Counted from the stretch's first letter, positions 31,101 through 39,991 are shown. The stretch is 64,000 bases of DNA from Pseudomonas alkylphenolica (GCF_016009175.1 NZ_JADUCM010000020.1:1-64000); one strand, 5' to 3'. Numbers and translations are program-made. Notes: generated from the letters alone by a model not told the origin.

Positions 31101-31463
31101 CAGTATCTGTTCCAGCTGCGGTACGTTCAGGGTGGCATAGCGCTGGGCGACCGGCACGACCTTGCTGTCATTGAGCTTGCGCAGTTCGCGCTGGTTCTCG
31201 CTGGTCTTGTGCGGTGCATCGGCGAGCTGTTGCTTGAGCGCAACCAGCTTTTTCTCGGCGTCTTCCTTGCTGGAGAGGAAGGCCAGTGTTTGCTCGAGCA
31301 CCTGCTGCAGGGCTTTCTGCTCGGCCTCGGGCAGTTTGCGCTCGGCGATCTTGTCCAGGCTGTTTTGTATGGACGCACTGGTCGGCGGTTCTGCCGCCCA
31401 GGCGGAGGAGAGTGACAGGCACAGCCCGAGCAGGGCTGCGCATACAATGGTGCGCAGGGACAT
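28110..31463 (-). CDS. mscK: Large mechanosensitive channel MscK/KefA
   Basis: 1117 residues: signal peptide (MSLRTIVCAALLGLCLSLSSAWA), a long periplasmic coiled-coil region to about residue 480 (heptads rich in Q, L, E), a cluster of roughly eleven membrane segments, and a C-terminal MscS pore and beta domain near residues 895-1050 (FGMQEIFANFISGIMILFE ... FDRKDIIVPN). Opens on membrane tension during hypo-osmotic shock; MscK of E. coli also needs external K+. It lies 39 bp downstream of a K+/H+ antiporter and upstream of selO, all in one direction. Confidence 0.9.
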   Translation of the reverse strand: MSLRTIVCAALLGLCLSLSSAWAAEPPTSASIQNSLDKIAERKLPEAEQKALQQVLEQTLAFLSSKEDAEKKLVALKQQLADAPHKTSENQRELRKLNDSKVVPVAQRYATLNVPQLEQILSERNTEQGELQKALSEANSLTITSQTRPERAQAEISANQTRAQQINTSLKIGKDGGKTLSADQRNQLNAELAAINAITVLRRQELAGNSLLQDLGNSQHDLLIERVARLEQEIQDLQTLINQKRLAQSQQTVTEQSLEAQKAGGSTLLATESAANLKLSDYLLRSTDRLNELTQQNLKTKQQLDSLTQADQALDEQINVLRGSLLLSKILYKQKQSLPHLKVDRDLADQIADIRLYQFEINQQREQITSPSAYVDKLLANQPEENVTPQLRKALLEVAFTRNDLLERLNRELSALLNESITLQLNQKQLLSTSQSLRKTLDEQMFWIPSNKPLDLEWLSTVPERLKKQLISLPWGAGIKELGDGLLQRPLLFLPLLLLIGALLWRRKYLYARLNKVHKDVGHFKRDSQWHTPQAILINILLALPVSLGLALCGFALQIDARGQNANLGAALWQVAQAWMVFYTAYRILAPGGVAELHFRWEKPQVEFLRGWIRRLGAVVLALVGVVAVAEHQPSALADDVLGIGVVLTCYALMTWLLSRLLISSPAHRNTSLFRQAVGVAFTALPIALFIAVCFGYYYTALKLTDRLIDTLYLLMFWLVIEAAFVRGLAVAARRLAYQRALSKRQATKEGLDGEVIVEEPTLDIEQVNQQSLRLIRLALLGGFIGALYWVWSDLISVVAYLDNITLYEYTSGTGATMSMVPISLSDLLGALVIIGITIALAGNLPGLLEVLVLSRLNLAQGSAYATTTLLSYVIAGVGFVSTLSALGVSWDKLQWLVAALSVGLGFGMQEIFANFISGIMILFERPVRIGDTITIGNLSGTVSKIRIRATTITDFDRKDIIVPNKTFITGQLINWSLTDTVTRVTLKLGVDYGSDLDLVRELLLKAAKDNPRVLKEPEPIVYFLNFGESTLDHELRMHVRDLGDRNPVLDEINRFINKEFKKQKINISFRQMEVYLKNMQGQEYKMVPVEQHDKTVIVKPSESDDKPDDTAPGKLA

Positions 31464-31502
31464 AGGCAGAATGTTCTAGCAAGCAGGGGCGAAGTAATGA
31501 GT

Positions 31503-33245
31503 TTAAAGGAACAACCCGGGGCCGGGTCGAGTTCCTTCGGGGAATTTGACGCCCACTTTGCTGATCTTGTTCCCTTCCATTACCGCCACGGTCCACAGCG
31601 TGTTGTTCCATTCGATCTGGTCGCCGACCACCGGCGCGCCGCCGACCTTCTGCGCAATGAAGCGGCTCAGTGGCATGTGCGGGTCCTGGCCGGCCAGTGG
31701 CAAACCGTACAACGCCGCTACAGCCCCCAGTTCTGCGTCACCTTCGAGCACAAAGTCACCGAAGAAGCGCAGATCGAGACCACGCTGTGGCGCCTGGCTG
31801 AACAGCTTGCCGAGGGCTGGAAGGTTGTGTTCGTGGCCGATCACGCAGAGCAGATCATCGACTTCCAGGGTGGTACTTCCCGACGGATGGAGCAGTTGCT
31901 GGCCGCGAAACAGGGCCGCAATACGGGTGCCTTCAGGCATTTTCAGTTCACGCAGGGCGGCGCCGATGCACCATTTTTCCGCACCCAGGCGATAGACGAA
32001 CAGTTCCCACTCGCTGGTGATGTGCACTTCCAGGGCCGAGCGCGAGATGGGCGCAGGGTCTGGTGGTACCGTGACCTTGAGCAGCTTGGCCACCCACGGC
32101 AGGCTGGTGCCTTGCACCAGCAGCGAAACCAGCACGATAAAGAACGCCAGGTTGAAGAACAGCTGGGCATCGGGTAGCCCGGCCATCAACGGGAACACCG
32201 CCAGAATGATCGGTACCGCACCGCGCAATCCGACCCAGGAAATAAAAGCTTTCTCGCGGCCGTGGAAGGCCTTGAACGGCAGCAGGCTGGCCACCACCGA
32301 CAACGGCCGGGCGAAGATGATCATCCACAGCGCCAGGCCCAGGGCGGGCAGGGCGATGGGCAGCAGGTCGTGTGGGGTGACCAGCAGCCCCAGCACCAGG
32401 AACATGCCGATCTGGGCCAGCCAGGCCATGCCGTCGAGCATGTGCAGAATGCCGTGTCGGCTACGGATCGGCCGGTTGCCCAGCACCAGGCCGCACAGGT
32501 AGACCGCAAGGAAGCCGCTGCCGTGCAGGGCGTTGGTCAGGGAGAACACCACCAGGCCGCCAGCGACTACCAGGATCGGGTACAGGCCGCCGGCGAGGTT
32601 GATGCGGTTGACCAGTTGCAGCATCAGCCAGCCGCCACCCAGGCCCAGCAGGCCGCCAATGCCGAACTCGCGCAACAGGTGGGTCAACAGGCTCCAGTGC
32701 AGGCCGGTCTGGCCGCTGGCGATCATATCGATCAGGGTCACGGTGAGGAACACCGCCATCGGGTCGTTGCTGCCCGACTCGATTTCCAGCGTCGCGGTTA
32801 CCCGCTCGTTCAGGCCTTTGCCGCCGAGCAGGGAAAACACCGCTGCGGCATCGGTTGATCCAACGATCGCGCCGATCAGCAGGCCCTGTATCAGACTCAG
32901 GTTGAACAGCCAGGCGGCGACCATGCCGGTCAGGCCGGTGGTGATCAGTACGCCTACCGTGGCCAGCGACAGCGCGGGCCAGAGGGCGACGCGGAAACTC
33001 GCCACGCGCGTGCGCAAGCCGCCATCGAGGAGGATCACCGCCAGTGCCAGGTTGCCCACCAGGTAGGCGGTCGGGTAATTGTTGAAGATGATGCCGCCGC
33101 CATCGACGCCGGCGAGCATGCCGACGGCGAGAATGATGACCAGGATCGGAATGCCCAGGCGCGATGACAGTGAGCTGACCAGAATACTTGCACCTACCAG
33201 CAATGCGCCGATCAAGAACAGGCTATTGATGGTGGACGCATCCAA
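31503..33245 (-). CDS. nhaP2: K+/H+ antiporter, NhaP2/CvrA type
   Basis: 580 residues: an N-terminal CPA1 antiporter domain with about twelve membrane helices (NSLFLIGALLVGASILVSSL, ... ESGSNDPMAVFLTV with the conserved ND pair), a cytoplasmic TrkA-C-like domain and a C-terminal transporter-associated (CorC/HlyC) domain. Exports K+ in exchange for H+ (family knowledge). The start is a TTG at 33245, eight bases after GGAG, giving DASTINSLFLIG as in relatives; the longer upstream frame reads through repeat sequence and is not coding. Likely cotranscribed with mscK. Confidence 0.9.
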   Translation of the reverse strand: MDASTINSLFLIGALLVGASILVSSLSSRLGIPILVIILAVGMLAGVDGGGIIFNNYPTAYLVGNLALAVILLDGGLRTRVASFRVALWPALSLATVGVLITTGLTGMVAAWLFNLSLIQGLLIGAIVGSTDAAAVFSLLGGKGLNERVTATLEIESGSNDPMAVFLTVTLIDMIASGQTGLHWSLLTHLLREFGIGGLLGLGGGWLMLQLVNRINLAGGLYPILVVAGGLVVFSLTNALHGSGFLAVYLCGLVLGNRPIRSRHGILHMLDGMAWLAQIGMFLVLGLLVTPHDLLPIALPALGLALWMIIFARPLSVVASLLPFKAFHGREKAFISWVGLRGAVPIILAVFPLMAGLPDAQLFFNLAFFIVLVSLLVQGTSLPWVAKLLKVTVPPDPAPISRSALEVHITSEWELFVYRLGAEKWCIGAALRELKMPEGTRIAALFRGQQLLHPSGSTTLEVDDLLCVIGHEHNLPALGKLFSQAPQRGLDLRFFGDFVLEGDAELGAVAALYGLPLAGQDPHMPLSRFIAQKVGGAPVVGDQIEWNNTLWTVAVMEGNKISKVGVKFPEGTRPGPGLFL

Positions 33246-33360
33246 AGGCAGTACTCCGGGGAAAAGCAGGAAGGGGGCGATCAGCTGTGGATAAGCAGTT
33301 CGCGTGCCAATCGATTCTAACCTGATGAATTGGCGGCATGTAAAGCGTTTCTGCAGATGA

Positions 33361-33391
33361 AAAAAAAGCACCGCGATGGGTGCCTTTTTTT
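33361..33391. terminator. Bidirectional terminator-like hairpin after betA
   Basis: An A7 tract, GCACC, a six-base loop, GGTGC and a CT7 tract. For minus-strand betA transcripts the complement of the A7 tract supplies the T run. Confidence 0.55.
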
Positions 33392-33410
33392 GTGTTGCCT
33401 GGGATGGCCC

Positions 33411-33546
33411 TTTCGCGGCTAAAGCCGCTCCTACAGGTAGTGTGCTGCCCTTGTAGGAACGAGGCTTGCCCGCGAAGAACGATAATGCGGTGTAACCAAC
33501 ACACCGCAGTGCCTGTTTCGCCGGCAAGCCTGGCTCCCACGGATCG
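33411..33546. repeat. Composite REP element, copy B, with extra REP arm
   Basis: An inverted REP arm (TTTCGCGGCTAAAGCCGCTC, 33411-33436) faces the composite element at 33452-33546: TGTAGGAACGAGGCTTGC, CCGCGAAGAACGATAA, a dyad TGCGGTGTA / ACACCGCA, then TTTCGCCGGCAAGCCTGGCT. Aligns without gaps over about 89 bp to the inverted copy at 54062-54150. Confidence 0.85.
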
Positions 33547-33554
33547 CAGGGTTA

Positions 33555-35252
33555 TTACGCCTGCTTGACCTCACGCATCGCTTTGCCTTTTACCGGTGCA
33601 TCCTTGGCAACGTAGTACTTGGCAGTGCTGCGTGGCAACGACTGGCGGCCACGGATCTTGTCGGAGATTTTCTCGGCGATCATGATCGTGGTGGCGTTGA
33701 GGTTGCCGGTGATGATGATCGGCATGATCGAGGCATCGACCACACGCAGACCCTGGATGCCATGCACGCGACCCTGGCCATCGACCACGGCCATGTCGTC
33801 GGTGCCCATCTTGCACGAGCAGGACGGGTGGAACGCGGTTTCGGCGTGCTCACGGATGAACGTGTCGAGTTCCTCGTCCGTCTGCACGTCGGCACCCGGG
33901 CTGATTTCGCGACCACGGTAGGCGTCCAGCGCCGGCTGGGCCATGATTTCGCGGGTCAGGCGGATGCCGTCACGGAACTCCTGCCAGTCCTGCTCGGTAG
34001 CCATGTAGTTGAACAGGATGCTCGGGTGCTGGCGTGGGTCTTTCGACTTGGCCTGGATGCGGCCGCGGCTTGGCGAACGCATCGAACCCATGTGCGCCTG
34101 GAAACCGTGTTCCTGTACGCCATTGCTGCCGTTGTAGTTAATCGCCACCGGCAGGAAGTGGTACTGGATGTTCGGCCACTTGAACTCGGGACGAGTACGG
34201 ATGAAACCGCCGGCCTCGAACTGGTTGCTGGCGCCGATGCCGGTACCGTTGAACAGCCACTCGGCACCAATGGCCGGCTGGTTGTACCAGAGCAGCGACG
34301 GGTACAGGGAGACTGGTTGGGTGCAGGCGTATTGCAGGTACAGCTCGAGGTGGTCCTGCAGGTTCTCACCGACGCCCGGCAGGTCGTGGACCACCGGGAT
34401 GTCGAGGCTTTTCAGCAGTTCGGCCGGGCCGACACCGGAGCGTTGCAGCAGCTGCGGCGAGGCGATGGCACCGCTGCAGACGATGACTTCCTTGCGCGCA
34501 CGGGCTTCCACGCGCTCTTCGCTGGCGCCGACCAGGTAGGTCACGCCAACGGCACGCTTACCGTCGAACACGACGCGATCAGTCAGGGCGTGGGTGACGA
34601 TGGTCAGGGTCGAACGCTTCTTGGCGGTGTCCAGGTAACCGCGGGCGGTGCTGGAACGACGGCCTTTGGGCGTCACGGTACGGTCCATCGGACCGAAACC
34701 TTCCTGCTGGTAGCCGTTGAGGTCTTCGGTACGCGGGTAACCGGCCTGTACGCCGGCTTCGACCATGGCGTGGAACAGCGGGTTGTTGCCGGCTTTCGGC
34801 GTAGTCACGCTGACCGGGCCTTCGCCGCCGTGGTAGTCGTTCGCGCCGATGTCGCGGGTTTCCGCTTTGCGGAAGTACGGCAGGCAGTCCAGGTAGGTCC
34901 AGTCTTCCAGGCCTGGCAGTTCAGCCCAGCCGTCAAAGTCCATGGCGTTACCGCGGATGTAGCACATGCCGTTGATCAGCGACGAGCCACCCAGGCCCTT
35001 GCCGCGACCGCATTCCATGCGGCGGCCGTCCATGTGCGGCTCCGGATCGGTCTCGTAGGCCCAGTTGTAGCGGCGGCCCTGCAGCGGGAAAGCCAGGGCG
35101 GCCGGCATCTGGGTGCGGAAGTCGGCGCGGTAGTCCGGGCCGCCGGCTTCGAGCAGCAATACAGTGACGCCTTCGTCTTCGGTCAGGCGGGTCGCCAGGG
35201 TGTTACCGGCAGAACCGGCACCGACGATGATGTAATCGAATTCATGGGACAT
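33555..35252 (-). CDS. betA: Choline dehydrogenase
   Basis: Membrane-associated flavoprotein of the GMC family that oxidises choline to betaine aldehyde. 565 residues. The ADP-binding motif is DYIIVGAGSAGNTLATRL, followed by GGSSLINGMCYIRG (GMC signature 1), CSGAIASPQLLQRSGVG (signature 2) and the C-terminal active-site region HPSCSCKMG with VVDASIMPIIITGNLNA. The ATG at 35252 follows AGGGAA. Last gene of betI-betB-betA, 81 bp after betB. Confidence 0.97.
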   Translation of the reverse strand: MSHEFDYIIVGAGSAGNTLATRLTEDEGVTVLLLEAGGPDYRADFRTQMPAALAFPLQGRRYNWAYETDPEPHMDGRRMECGRGKGLGGSSLINGMCYIRGNAMDFDGWAELPGLEDWTYLDCLPYFRKAETRDIGANDYHGGEGPVSVTTPKAGNNPLFHAMVEAGVQAGYPRTEDLNGYQQEGFGPMDRTVTPKGRRSSTARGYLDTAKKRSTLTIVTHALTDRVVFDGKRAVGVTYLVGASEERVEARARKEVIVCSGAIASPQLLQRSGVGPAELLKSLDIPVVHDLPGVGENLQDHLELYLQYACTQPVSLYPSLLWYNQPAIGAEWLFNGTGIGASNQFEAGGFIRTRPEFKWPNIQYHFLPVAINYNGSNGVQEHGFQAHMGSMRSPSRGRIQAKSKDPRQHPSILFNYMATEQDWQEFRDGIRLTREIMAQPALDAYRGREISPGADVQTDEELDTFIREHAETAFHPSCSCKMGTDDMAVVDGQGRVHGIQGLRVVDASIMPIIITGNLNATTIMIAEKISDKIRGRQSLPRSTAKYYVAKDAPVKGKAMREVKQA

Positions 35253-35333
35253 TGCTGTTCCCTCATGTTGGCAGTAGGCAGGAAAGCGGGATAGCGCCCG
35301 GGCCTTGCGGACCGGGCGCGGCTACAGGGGTGC

Positions 35334-36806
35334 TCAGAACACCGAGTTGTAGCTGCCCAGCTCTACCTGTACCGATTTGATGCGGGTGTATTGCGCCAGC
35401 GAGCTCACGCCGTTCTCACGGCCGACACCGGACTGCTTGTAGCCGCCAACCGGCATTTCAGCAGGCGACTCGCCCCAGGCGTTGATCCAGCAGATACCGG
35501 CTTCCAGCTGGTGGATGATGCGGTGGGCGCGGCTGATGTCGTTGGTGCAGACGCCGGCGGCCAGGCCGTATTCGGTATCGTTGGCGCGACGAATGACTTC
35601 TTCTTCGGTTTCGTAGGAGAGGATGCTCATCACCGGGCCGAAGATCTCTTCCTTGACGATGGTCATGTCGTCACGGCAGTCGGTGAACACGGTCGGTGCC
35701 ACGAACGCGCCCTTGGCGAAATCGCCCTCGGTCAGACGCTCGCCGCCGCACAGTACGCGTGCGCCTTCTTCCTTGCCCTTGGCGATGTAGCCGAGCACGC
35801 TTTCCATGTGGGCGAAGCTGACCAGCGGGCCGAAGTTGGTGTTCTCGTCTTCAGGGTTGCCAACGCGGATGCGTGCAACGCGCTCGGCGATCTTGGCTTC
35901 GAAGGCCGCTTTCATCGAGGCAGGGATGAAGACGCGGGTGCCGTTGGTGCAGACCTGACCCGAGCTGTAGAAGTTGGCCATCATGGCGATGTCGGCGGCG
36001 CGATCGAGGTCGGCGTCTTCGCAGATGATCAGCGGCGACTTGCCGCCCAGTTCCATGGTGACTTCCTTGAGCGTCGAGCTCGAAGCGCTGGCCATGACTT
36101 TCTTGCCGGTGGTGGTGCCGCCGGTGAAAGAGATTTTCTCGATGCGCGGGTGCTCGGTCAGCCAGGTGCCGACTTCGCGGCCGCTGCCGGTCAGAACGTT
36201 GAACACACCGTCCGGCAGGCCGGCTTCGGTGTAGATTTCGGCCAGTTTCAGGGTGGTCAGCGAGGTGACTTCCGACGGCTTGAAGATCATCGCGTTACCG
36301 GCCGCCAGGGCAGGTGCGGATTTCCACAGGGCGATCTGGATCGGGTAGTTCCAGGCGCCGATGCCGACGGTTACGCCCAGTGGCTCGCGGCGGGTGTAGA
36401 CGAACGAGCTGTCGCGCAGCGGGATCTGCTCGCCTTCGATGGCCGGTACCAGGCCTGCGTAGTATTCCAGCACGTCTGCACCGGTGACGATGTCGACGTA
36501 GCGGGTTTCGGAGTACGACTTGCCGGTATCCAGGGTTTCCAGGGCGGCCAGTTCGTCATTGCGCTCACGCAGGATGTCGACGGCACGACGCAGGATGCGC
36601 GAACGCTGCATGGCGGTCATTGCTGCCCAGACTTTCTGGCCGCGCTCGGCGCTTTCTACAGCACGCTCGACGTCGGCTTGGGTAGCACGTTGTACCTGAG
36701 CGAGGACTTCGCCGTTGGCCGGGTTGATGGCGTCAAAGGTAGCGTCGCTGGAAGCGTCGACATAACCACCATCAATGTAGAGTTTTTGCAGTTCGAAACG
36801 GGCCAT
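35334..36806 (-). CDS. betB: Betaine aldehyde dehydrogenase
   Basis: NAD(P)+-dependent oxidation of betaine aldehyde to glycine betaine, a compatible solute. 490 residues. Coenzyme loop FTGGTTTGKKV, the catalytic glutamate in MELGGKSPLII and catalytic cysteine in SSGQVCTNGTRVF are all present. ATG at 36806 behind GAGGA. Lies 30 bp downstream of betI and upstream of betA. Confidence 0.97.
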   Translation of the reverse strand: MARFELQKLYIDGGYVDASSDATFDAINPANGEVLAQVQRATQADVERAVESAERGQKVWAAMTAMQRSRILRRAVDILRERNDELAALETLDTGKSYSETRYVDIVTGADVLEYYAGLVPAIEGEQIPLRDSSFVYTRREPLGVTVGIGAWNYPIQIALWKSAPALAAGNAMIFKPSEVTSLTTLKLAEIYTEAGLPDGVFNVLTGSGREVGTWLTEHPRIEKISFTGGTTTGKKVMASASSSTLKEVTMELGGKSPLIICEDADLDRAADIAMMANFYSSGQVCTNGTRVFIPASMKAAFEAKIAERVARIRVGNPEDENTNFGPLVSFAHMESVLGYIAKGKEEGARVLCGGERLTEGDFAKGAFVAPTVFTDCRDDMTIVKEEIFGPVMSILSYETEEEVIRRANDTEYGLAAGVCTNDISRAHRIIHQLEAGICWINAWGESPAEMPVGGYKQSGVGRENGVSSLAQYTRIKSVQVELGSYNSVF

Positions 36807-36836
36807 AGTGTCCTCGCAAGTGCAGTGTGTTTTTGG

Positions 36837-37502
36837 CTATCCGAGCGGCGCTCCTGCCCGTTGGGCATTTGCGGCGCGTGATGGTTCAGAGGCCCGGGTT
36901 TGTGTGTTCGGGCTCGTCTGCTTCGCCAGTTGTAGATCCATGTATTCGTAAGCGATTTGCTGCGCCTGGTCGGTGTCGAAGGCGTCTCCGGACAGCGCAC
37001 CGCGCAGCCACAGACCGTCAATCAACGCTGCCAGTCCACGGGCCGCGCTGCGCGCTTCGGCGAGCGGCAGTACACGGCGGAACTGACAGCACAGGTTGGA
37101 ATACAAGCGGTGATCGTTGATCCGCTGCAACCTGTGCAATGACGGCTGGTGCATGCTGGTGGACCAGAACGCCAACCAGGTTTTCATTGCCGGGCCGTTG
37201 ACCTGACTGGCGTCGAAGTTGCCTTCGATGATCACCTGCAGGTGGGCACGCGGGCTGTTGTCCTTGAGCGCCTGCCGGCGGGCGGCGACGTTCTCGTTCA
37301 GCACGCTCATCAAGTACCGCATGGTCGCTGCGATCAGGCCGTTCTTGTCCTGAAAGTAGTGACTGATGATGCCATTCGACACACCGGCCAAACGGGCGAT
37401 CAGCGCAATGCTGGCATCCCCCATGCCGACCTGGTCGACCGCCAGCAATGTGGCTTCGATCAACTGTTGGCGGCGAATGGGTTGCATACCGACCTTGGGC
37501 AT
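36837..37502 (-). CDS. betI: BetI, choline-responsive TetR repressor
   Basis: Represses the bet genes until choline binds. 221 residues with the N-terminal TetR helix-turn-helix (MQPIRRQQLIEATLLAVDQVG ... IARLAGVSNGIISHYFQDKNGL) and a BetI-type ligand domain. It is about 24 residues longer than the usual ~197; the extra C-terminus after DLQLAKQ is a low-complexity tail rich in S, A, R and Q with no obvious function. ATG at 37502 with GAGGAG nine bases upstream. A BetI-like palindrome lies 71 bp upstream of this start. Confidence 0.95.
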   Translation of the reverse strand: MPKVGMQPIRRQQLIEATLLAVDQVGMGDASIALIARLAGVSNGIISHYFQDKNGLIAATMRYLMSVLNENVAARRQALKDNSPRAHLQVIIEGNFDASQVNGPAMKTWLAFWSTSMHQPSLHRLQRINDHRLYSNLCCQFRRVLPLAEARSAARGLAALIDGLWLRGALSGDAFDTDQAQQIAYEYMDLQLAKQTSPNTQTRASEPSRAANAQRAGAPLG

Positions 37503-37572
37503 TTTGCAAATCTCCTCAGGCCTGCGAGCAGTCGACGAGCGGCTGCCTCGGCGAAGGCCAGTCTATTTTGTT

Positions 37573-37592
37573 TTGATTGAACGTTCAATCAA
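37573..37592. promoter_or_regulatory. BetI operator (20-bp perfect palindrome)
   Basis: TTGATTGAAC followed by its exact complement GTTCAATCAA. The core ATTGAACGTTCAAT matches the motif known for BetI in proteobacteria, and its position between betI and betT suits control of both units. The assignment is from motif and context. Confidence 0.85.
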
Positions 37593-37922
37593 CAAAGAAT
37601 AAGCTCTGCGACAATCTGTGCCATTGACAGCTTTTTCCTACAGTCGATTGGCCCAAATTGGCACCCCAAAAAGACGTGGAACCCCCGGAACACAAGGTGT
37701 TTACGGGCGCAAACGGTGCGTTGAACAGATCTGCCGAGCGGTCGCTGACTGCGCGGTCAAGCCTCGAAGAGGGACTTTTGATCTGATTTTTTCAATGCAA
37801 TCGATTCGGGATCACGGTTTTTCAGAGTGCTTTTATAACACCTGCTGCTGTGGGGCTATTGCACCATTTGCTCAGGGAAAGGTTGTTTTCGTTTCTCTCG
37901 CACTGCCCGGAGCCTACGTGCA
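37593..37922 (+). other. 330-nt leader region before betT
   Basis: Relatively AT-rich. A TTGACA at 37624-37629 has no good -10 at 17 bp; a TATAAC at 37834-37839 has no good -35. A 102-codon frame (37618-37926) has no ribosome site and no family resemblance. Either betT has a long untranslated leader or its promoter is well downstream of the palindrome. Confidence 0.45.
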
Positions 37923-39926
37923 ATGAGTTCTGCCTCCCTTATCAAGACCCCCACCGAGAGGGTCCGGGTCAATAGCGTGGTGTTCGTCACCTCCGCGTTG
38001 CTGATCCTTGTGTTGACTGCCTTGCTTATCGCTGTACCGGAAAAAGCCGGCGAAGTGCTCAATGTCGCCCAGACCTGGCTGACGCGCAGCTTCGGCTGGT
38101 ATTACATGCTGGTGATCGGCGGCTACCTGGTGTTCGTCATCGTTCTGGCCTTCTCCAGCTTCGGCAAGCTCAAGCTGGGCGGCAAGGATGACAAACCCGA
38201 CTTCAGCTACGGCGCATGGGCCGGCATGCTGTTCTCTTCGGGTATCGGTATTTCGCTGCTGTACTTCGGCGCTTCCGAGCCGCTGGATCACTATTTCAAC
38301 CCGCCAGAAGGCACGTCGGCCAGCGCCGAGGCCGCGCGCCAGGGCCTGCAGCTGACCTTCCTGCACTGGGGCCTGCACGGCTGGGCGATCTATGCGCTGG
38401 TCGGCCTGGCTGTGGGTTACTTCGCCTACCGTCACAACCAGCCGCTGGCCCTGCGCTCGGCGCTGTACCCGCTGATGGGTGAGCGCTGGGTCAAGGGTGG
38501 CGCCGGTCACGCCGTGGACATCTTCGGCATGTTCGTGACGCTGCTGGGTCTGGTGACCAACCTGGGTATCGGTTCGATGCAGGTGGCCTCGGGCCTGGAA
38601 TACCTGTTCGGCATGGACCACAGCAAGACCAACCTGCTGATCGTGATCCTGGTCATGGCTACCGTGGCCACCGTGGCTGCGGTTTCCGGGGTGGAGAACG
38701 GCATCCGTCGCCTGTCGAACCTGAACATCATGCTGTTCAGCGGCCTGCTGATCTTCGTGCTGCTGGCGGGCGACACCCTGCACCTGCTCAATGGTTTCGT
38801 GCAGAACATCGGCGACTACCTCAACGGCATCGTGCTGAAGACCTTCGACCTTTACGTCTACGAAAGCGAGGCGGGCAAGTCCGAGCGCTGGCTGGGGCTG
38901 TGGACCGTGTTCTACTGGGCCTGGTGGATTTCCTGGGGTCCGTTCGTCGGCATGTTCATCGCACGTATCTCCAAGGGCCGCACCGTGCGTGAGCTGGTTG
39001 CCGGGGTGCTGCTGATCCCGCTGGGCTTCACCCTGGCCTGGCTGTCGATCTTCGGCAACACCGCGCTGGACCTGGTGATGAACCACGGCGCCGTGGAGCT
39101 GGGCAAGACCGCACTCGAACAGCCGTCGATGTCGATCTACCAACTGCTGGAGTTCTTCCCGGCGGCCAAGATTGTCATTGGTGTGGCAGTGTTCGTCGGC
39201 TTCGTGCTGTTCCTCACCCCGGCCGATTCTGGCGCAGTGATGATGGCTAACCTGTCGTGCAAAGGCGGCCAGGTCGACGAAGATGCGCCGCACTGGATGG
39301 TGGTGTTCTGGTCGGTGGTGATCACCCTGGTGACCGTCGGTCTGCTGTTTGCCGGTAACTTCGCCGCCATGCAGACCATGGTGGTACTGGCCGGGCTACC
39401 GTTCTCGGTGGTGCTGGTGCTGTTCATGTTCGGCCTGTACAAGGCCATGAAACAGGACAGCCAGATCGAACAGGAACAAGCCGAGCTGGCCGCTCGCGGT
39501 CGCCGCGGCTTCAGCGAGCGCCTGAGCCAGCTCGATCTGCAACCGACCCAGGCCATGGTCCAGCGTTTCATGGACAAGCAGGTCAGCCCGGCGCTCAAGG
39601 ATGCGGCGCAGCAGTTGCAGAACCTGGGTGTCGAGGTGGAAACCCGGGTCGGCCAGTCGCGTTCGACCATGGGCCTGCGGGTGATGATGGAAGAAGGTAA
39701 CCCGTTCGTTTACGAAGTGAGCCTGGACGGCTACCTGGCCGCGCCAAGCGAAGCGCCGGTCGAAGGCGAAAGCGAAGTGCGCCAGCGCTTCTACCGTGCC
39801 GAGGTGTACCTGCAGAACGGCAGCCAGGAATACGATCTGATGGGCTTCACACCTGACCAGATTACTCGCGATGTGCTCGATCAATTCGAGAGCCATCGGC
39901 AGCTGCTGGGACGGGTGTACAGCTAA
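37923..39926 (+). CDS. betT: High-affinity choline transporter BetT
   Basis: BCCT-family symporter importing choline for conversion to glycine betaine. 667 residues. About twelve membrane helices from VVFVTSALLILVLTALL; the conserved helix-8 tryptophan-rich segment is VFYWAWWISWGPFVGMFIARIS. A long hydrophilic C-terminal domain (from about residue 510) is typical of osmosensing BetT. ATG at 37923 behind CGGAG. Divergent from betI. Confidence 0.96.
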   Translation: MSSASLIKTPTERVRVNSVVFVTSALLILVLTALLIAVPEKAGEVLNVAQTWLTRSFGWYYMLVIGGYLVFVIVLAFSSFGKLKLGGKDDKPDFSYGAWAGMLFSSGIGISLLYFGASEPLDHYFNPPEGTSASAEAARQGLQLTFLHWGLHGWAIYALVGLAVGYFAYRHNQPLALRSALYPLMGERWVKGGAGHAVDIFGMFVTLLGLVTNLGIGSMQVASGLEYLFGMDHSKTNLLIVILVMATVATVAAVSGVENGIRRLSNLNIMLFSGLLIFVLLAGDTLHLLNGFVQNIGDYLNGIVLKTFDLYVYESEAGKSERWLGLWTVFYWAWWISWGPFVGMFIARISKGRTVRELVAGVLLIPLGFTLAWLSIFGNTALDLVMNHGAVELGKTALEQPSMSIYQLLEFFPAAKIVIGVAVFVGFVLFLTPADSGAVMMANLSCKGGQVDEDAPHWMVVFWSVVITLVTVGLLFAGNFAAMQTMVVLAGLPFSVVLVLFMFGLYKAMKQDSQIEQEQAELAARGRRGFSERLSQLDLQPTQAMVQRFMDKQVSPALKDAAQQLQNLGVEVETRVGQSRSTMGLRVMMEEGNPFVYEVSLDGYLAAPSEAPVEGESEVRQRFYRAEVYLQNGSQEYDLMGFTPDQITRDVLDQFESHRQLLGRVYS

Positions 39927-39946
39927 CCCGTTCGGTGCATGACCCC

Positions 39947-39976
39947 AAAGGCCCTGTTCGCGAGAACAGGGCCTTT
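39947..39976. terminator. Hairpin between betT and the protease gene
   Basis: AAAGGCCCTGTTC (39947-39959) and GAACAGGGCCTTT (39964-39976) are a perfect 13-bp pair around GCGA. Serves the two convergent genes; the T tract on the plus strand is short. Confidence 0.8.
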
Positions 39977-39991
39977 GTCGTTTCAGGGGGT

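Larger units (their letters stand above)
33246..33554. other. 309-bp gap between nhaP2 and betA
   Basis: This gap carries the nhaP2 leader (33246-33360), a hairpin with flanking A and T runs at 33361-33391, and the REP elements at 33411-33546. The hairpin (GCACC-GCGATG-GGTGC between A7 and CT7) lies downstream of the last gene of the betIBA unit and can terminate either way. No small gene was seen. Confidence 0.6.

Noticed and set aside
28548..31415. 955-codon plus-strand frame opposite mscK
   Set aside because: Antisense shadow; rich in Q, A, G and D as expected from the complement of a coiled-coil gene, without domains.
31503..33527. Longer 674-residue version of the K+/H+ antiporter
   Set aside because: The extra N-terminus translates REP and terminator sequence; homology and a ribosome site support the TTG at 33245.
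33762..36881. Plus-strand frames of about 500 codons opposite betA and betB
   Set aside because: Shadows of well-identified genes on the other strand.
37618..37926. 102-codon frame in the betT leader
   Set aside because: No ribosome site, overlaps the betT start, unusual composition and no family resemblance. Treated as leader.
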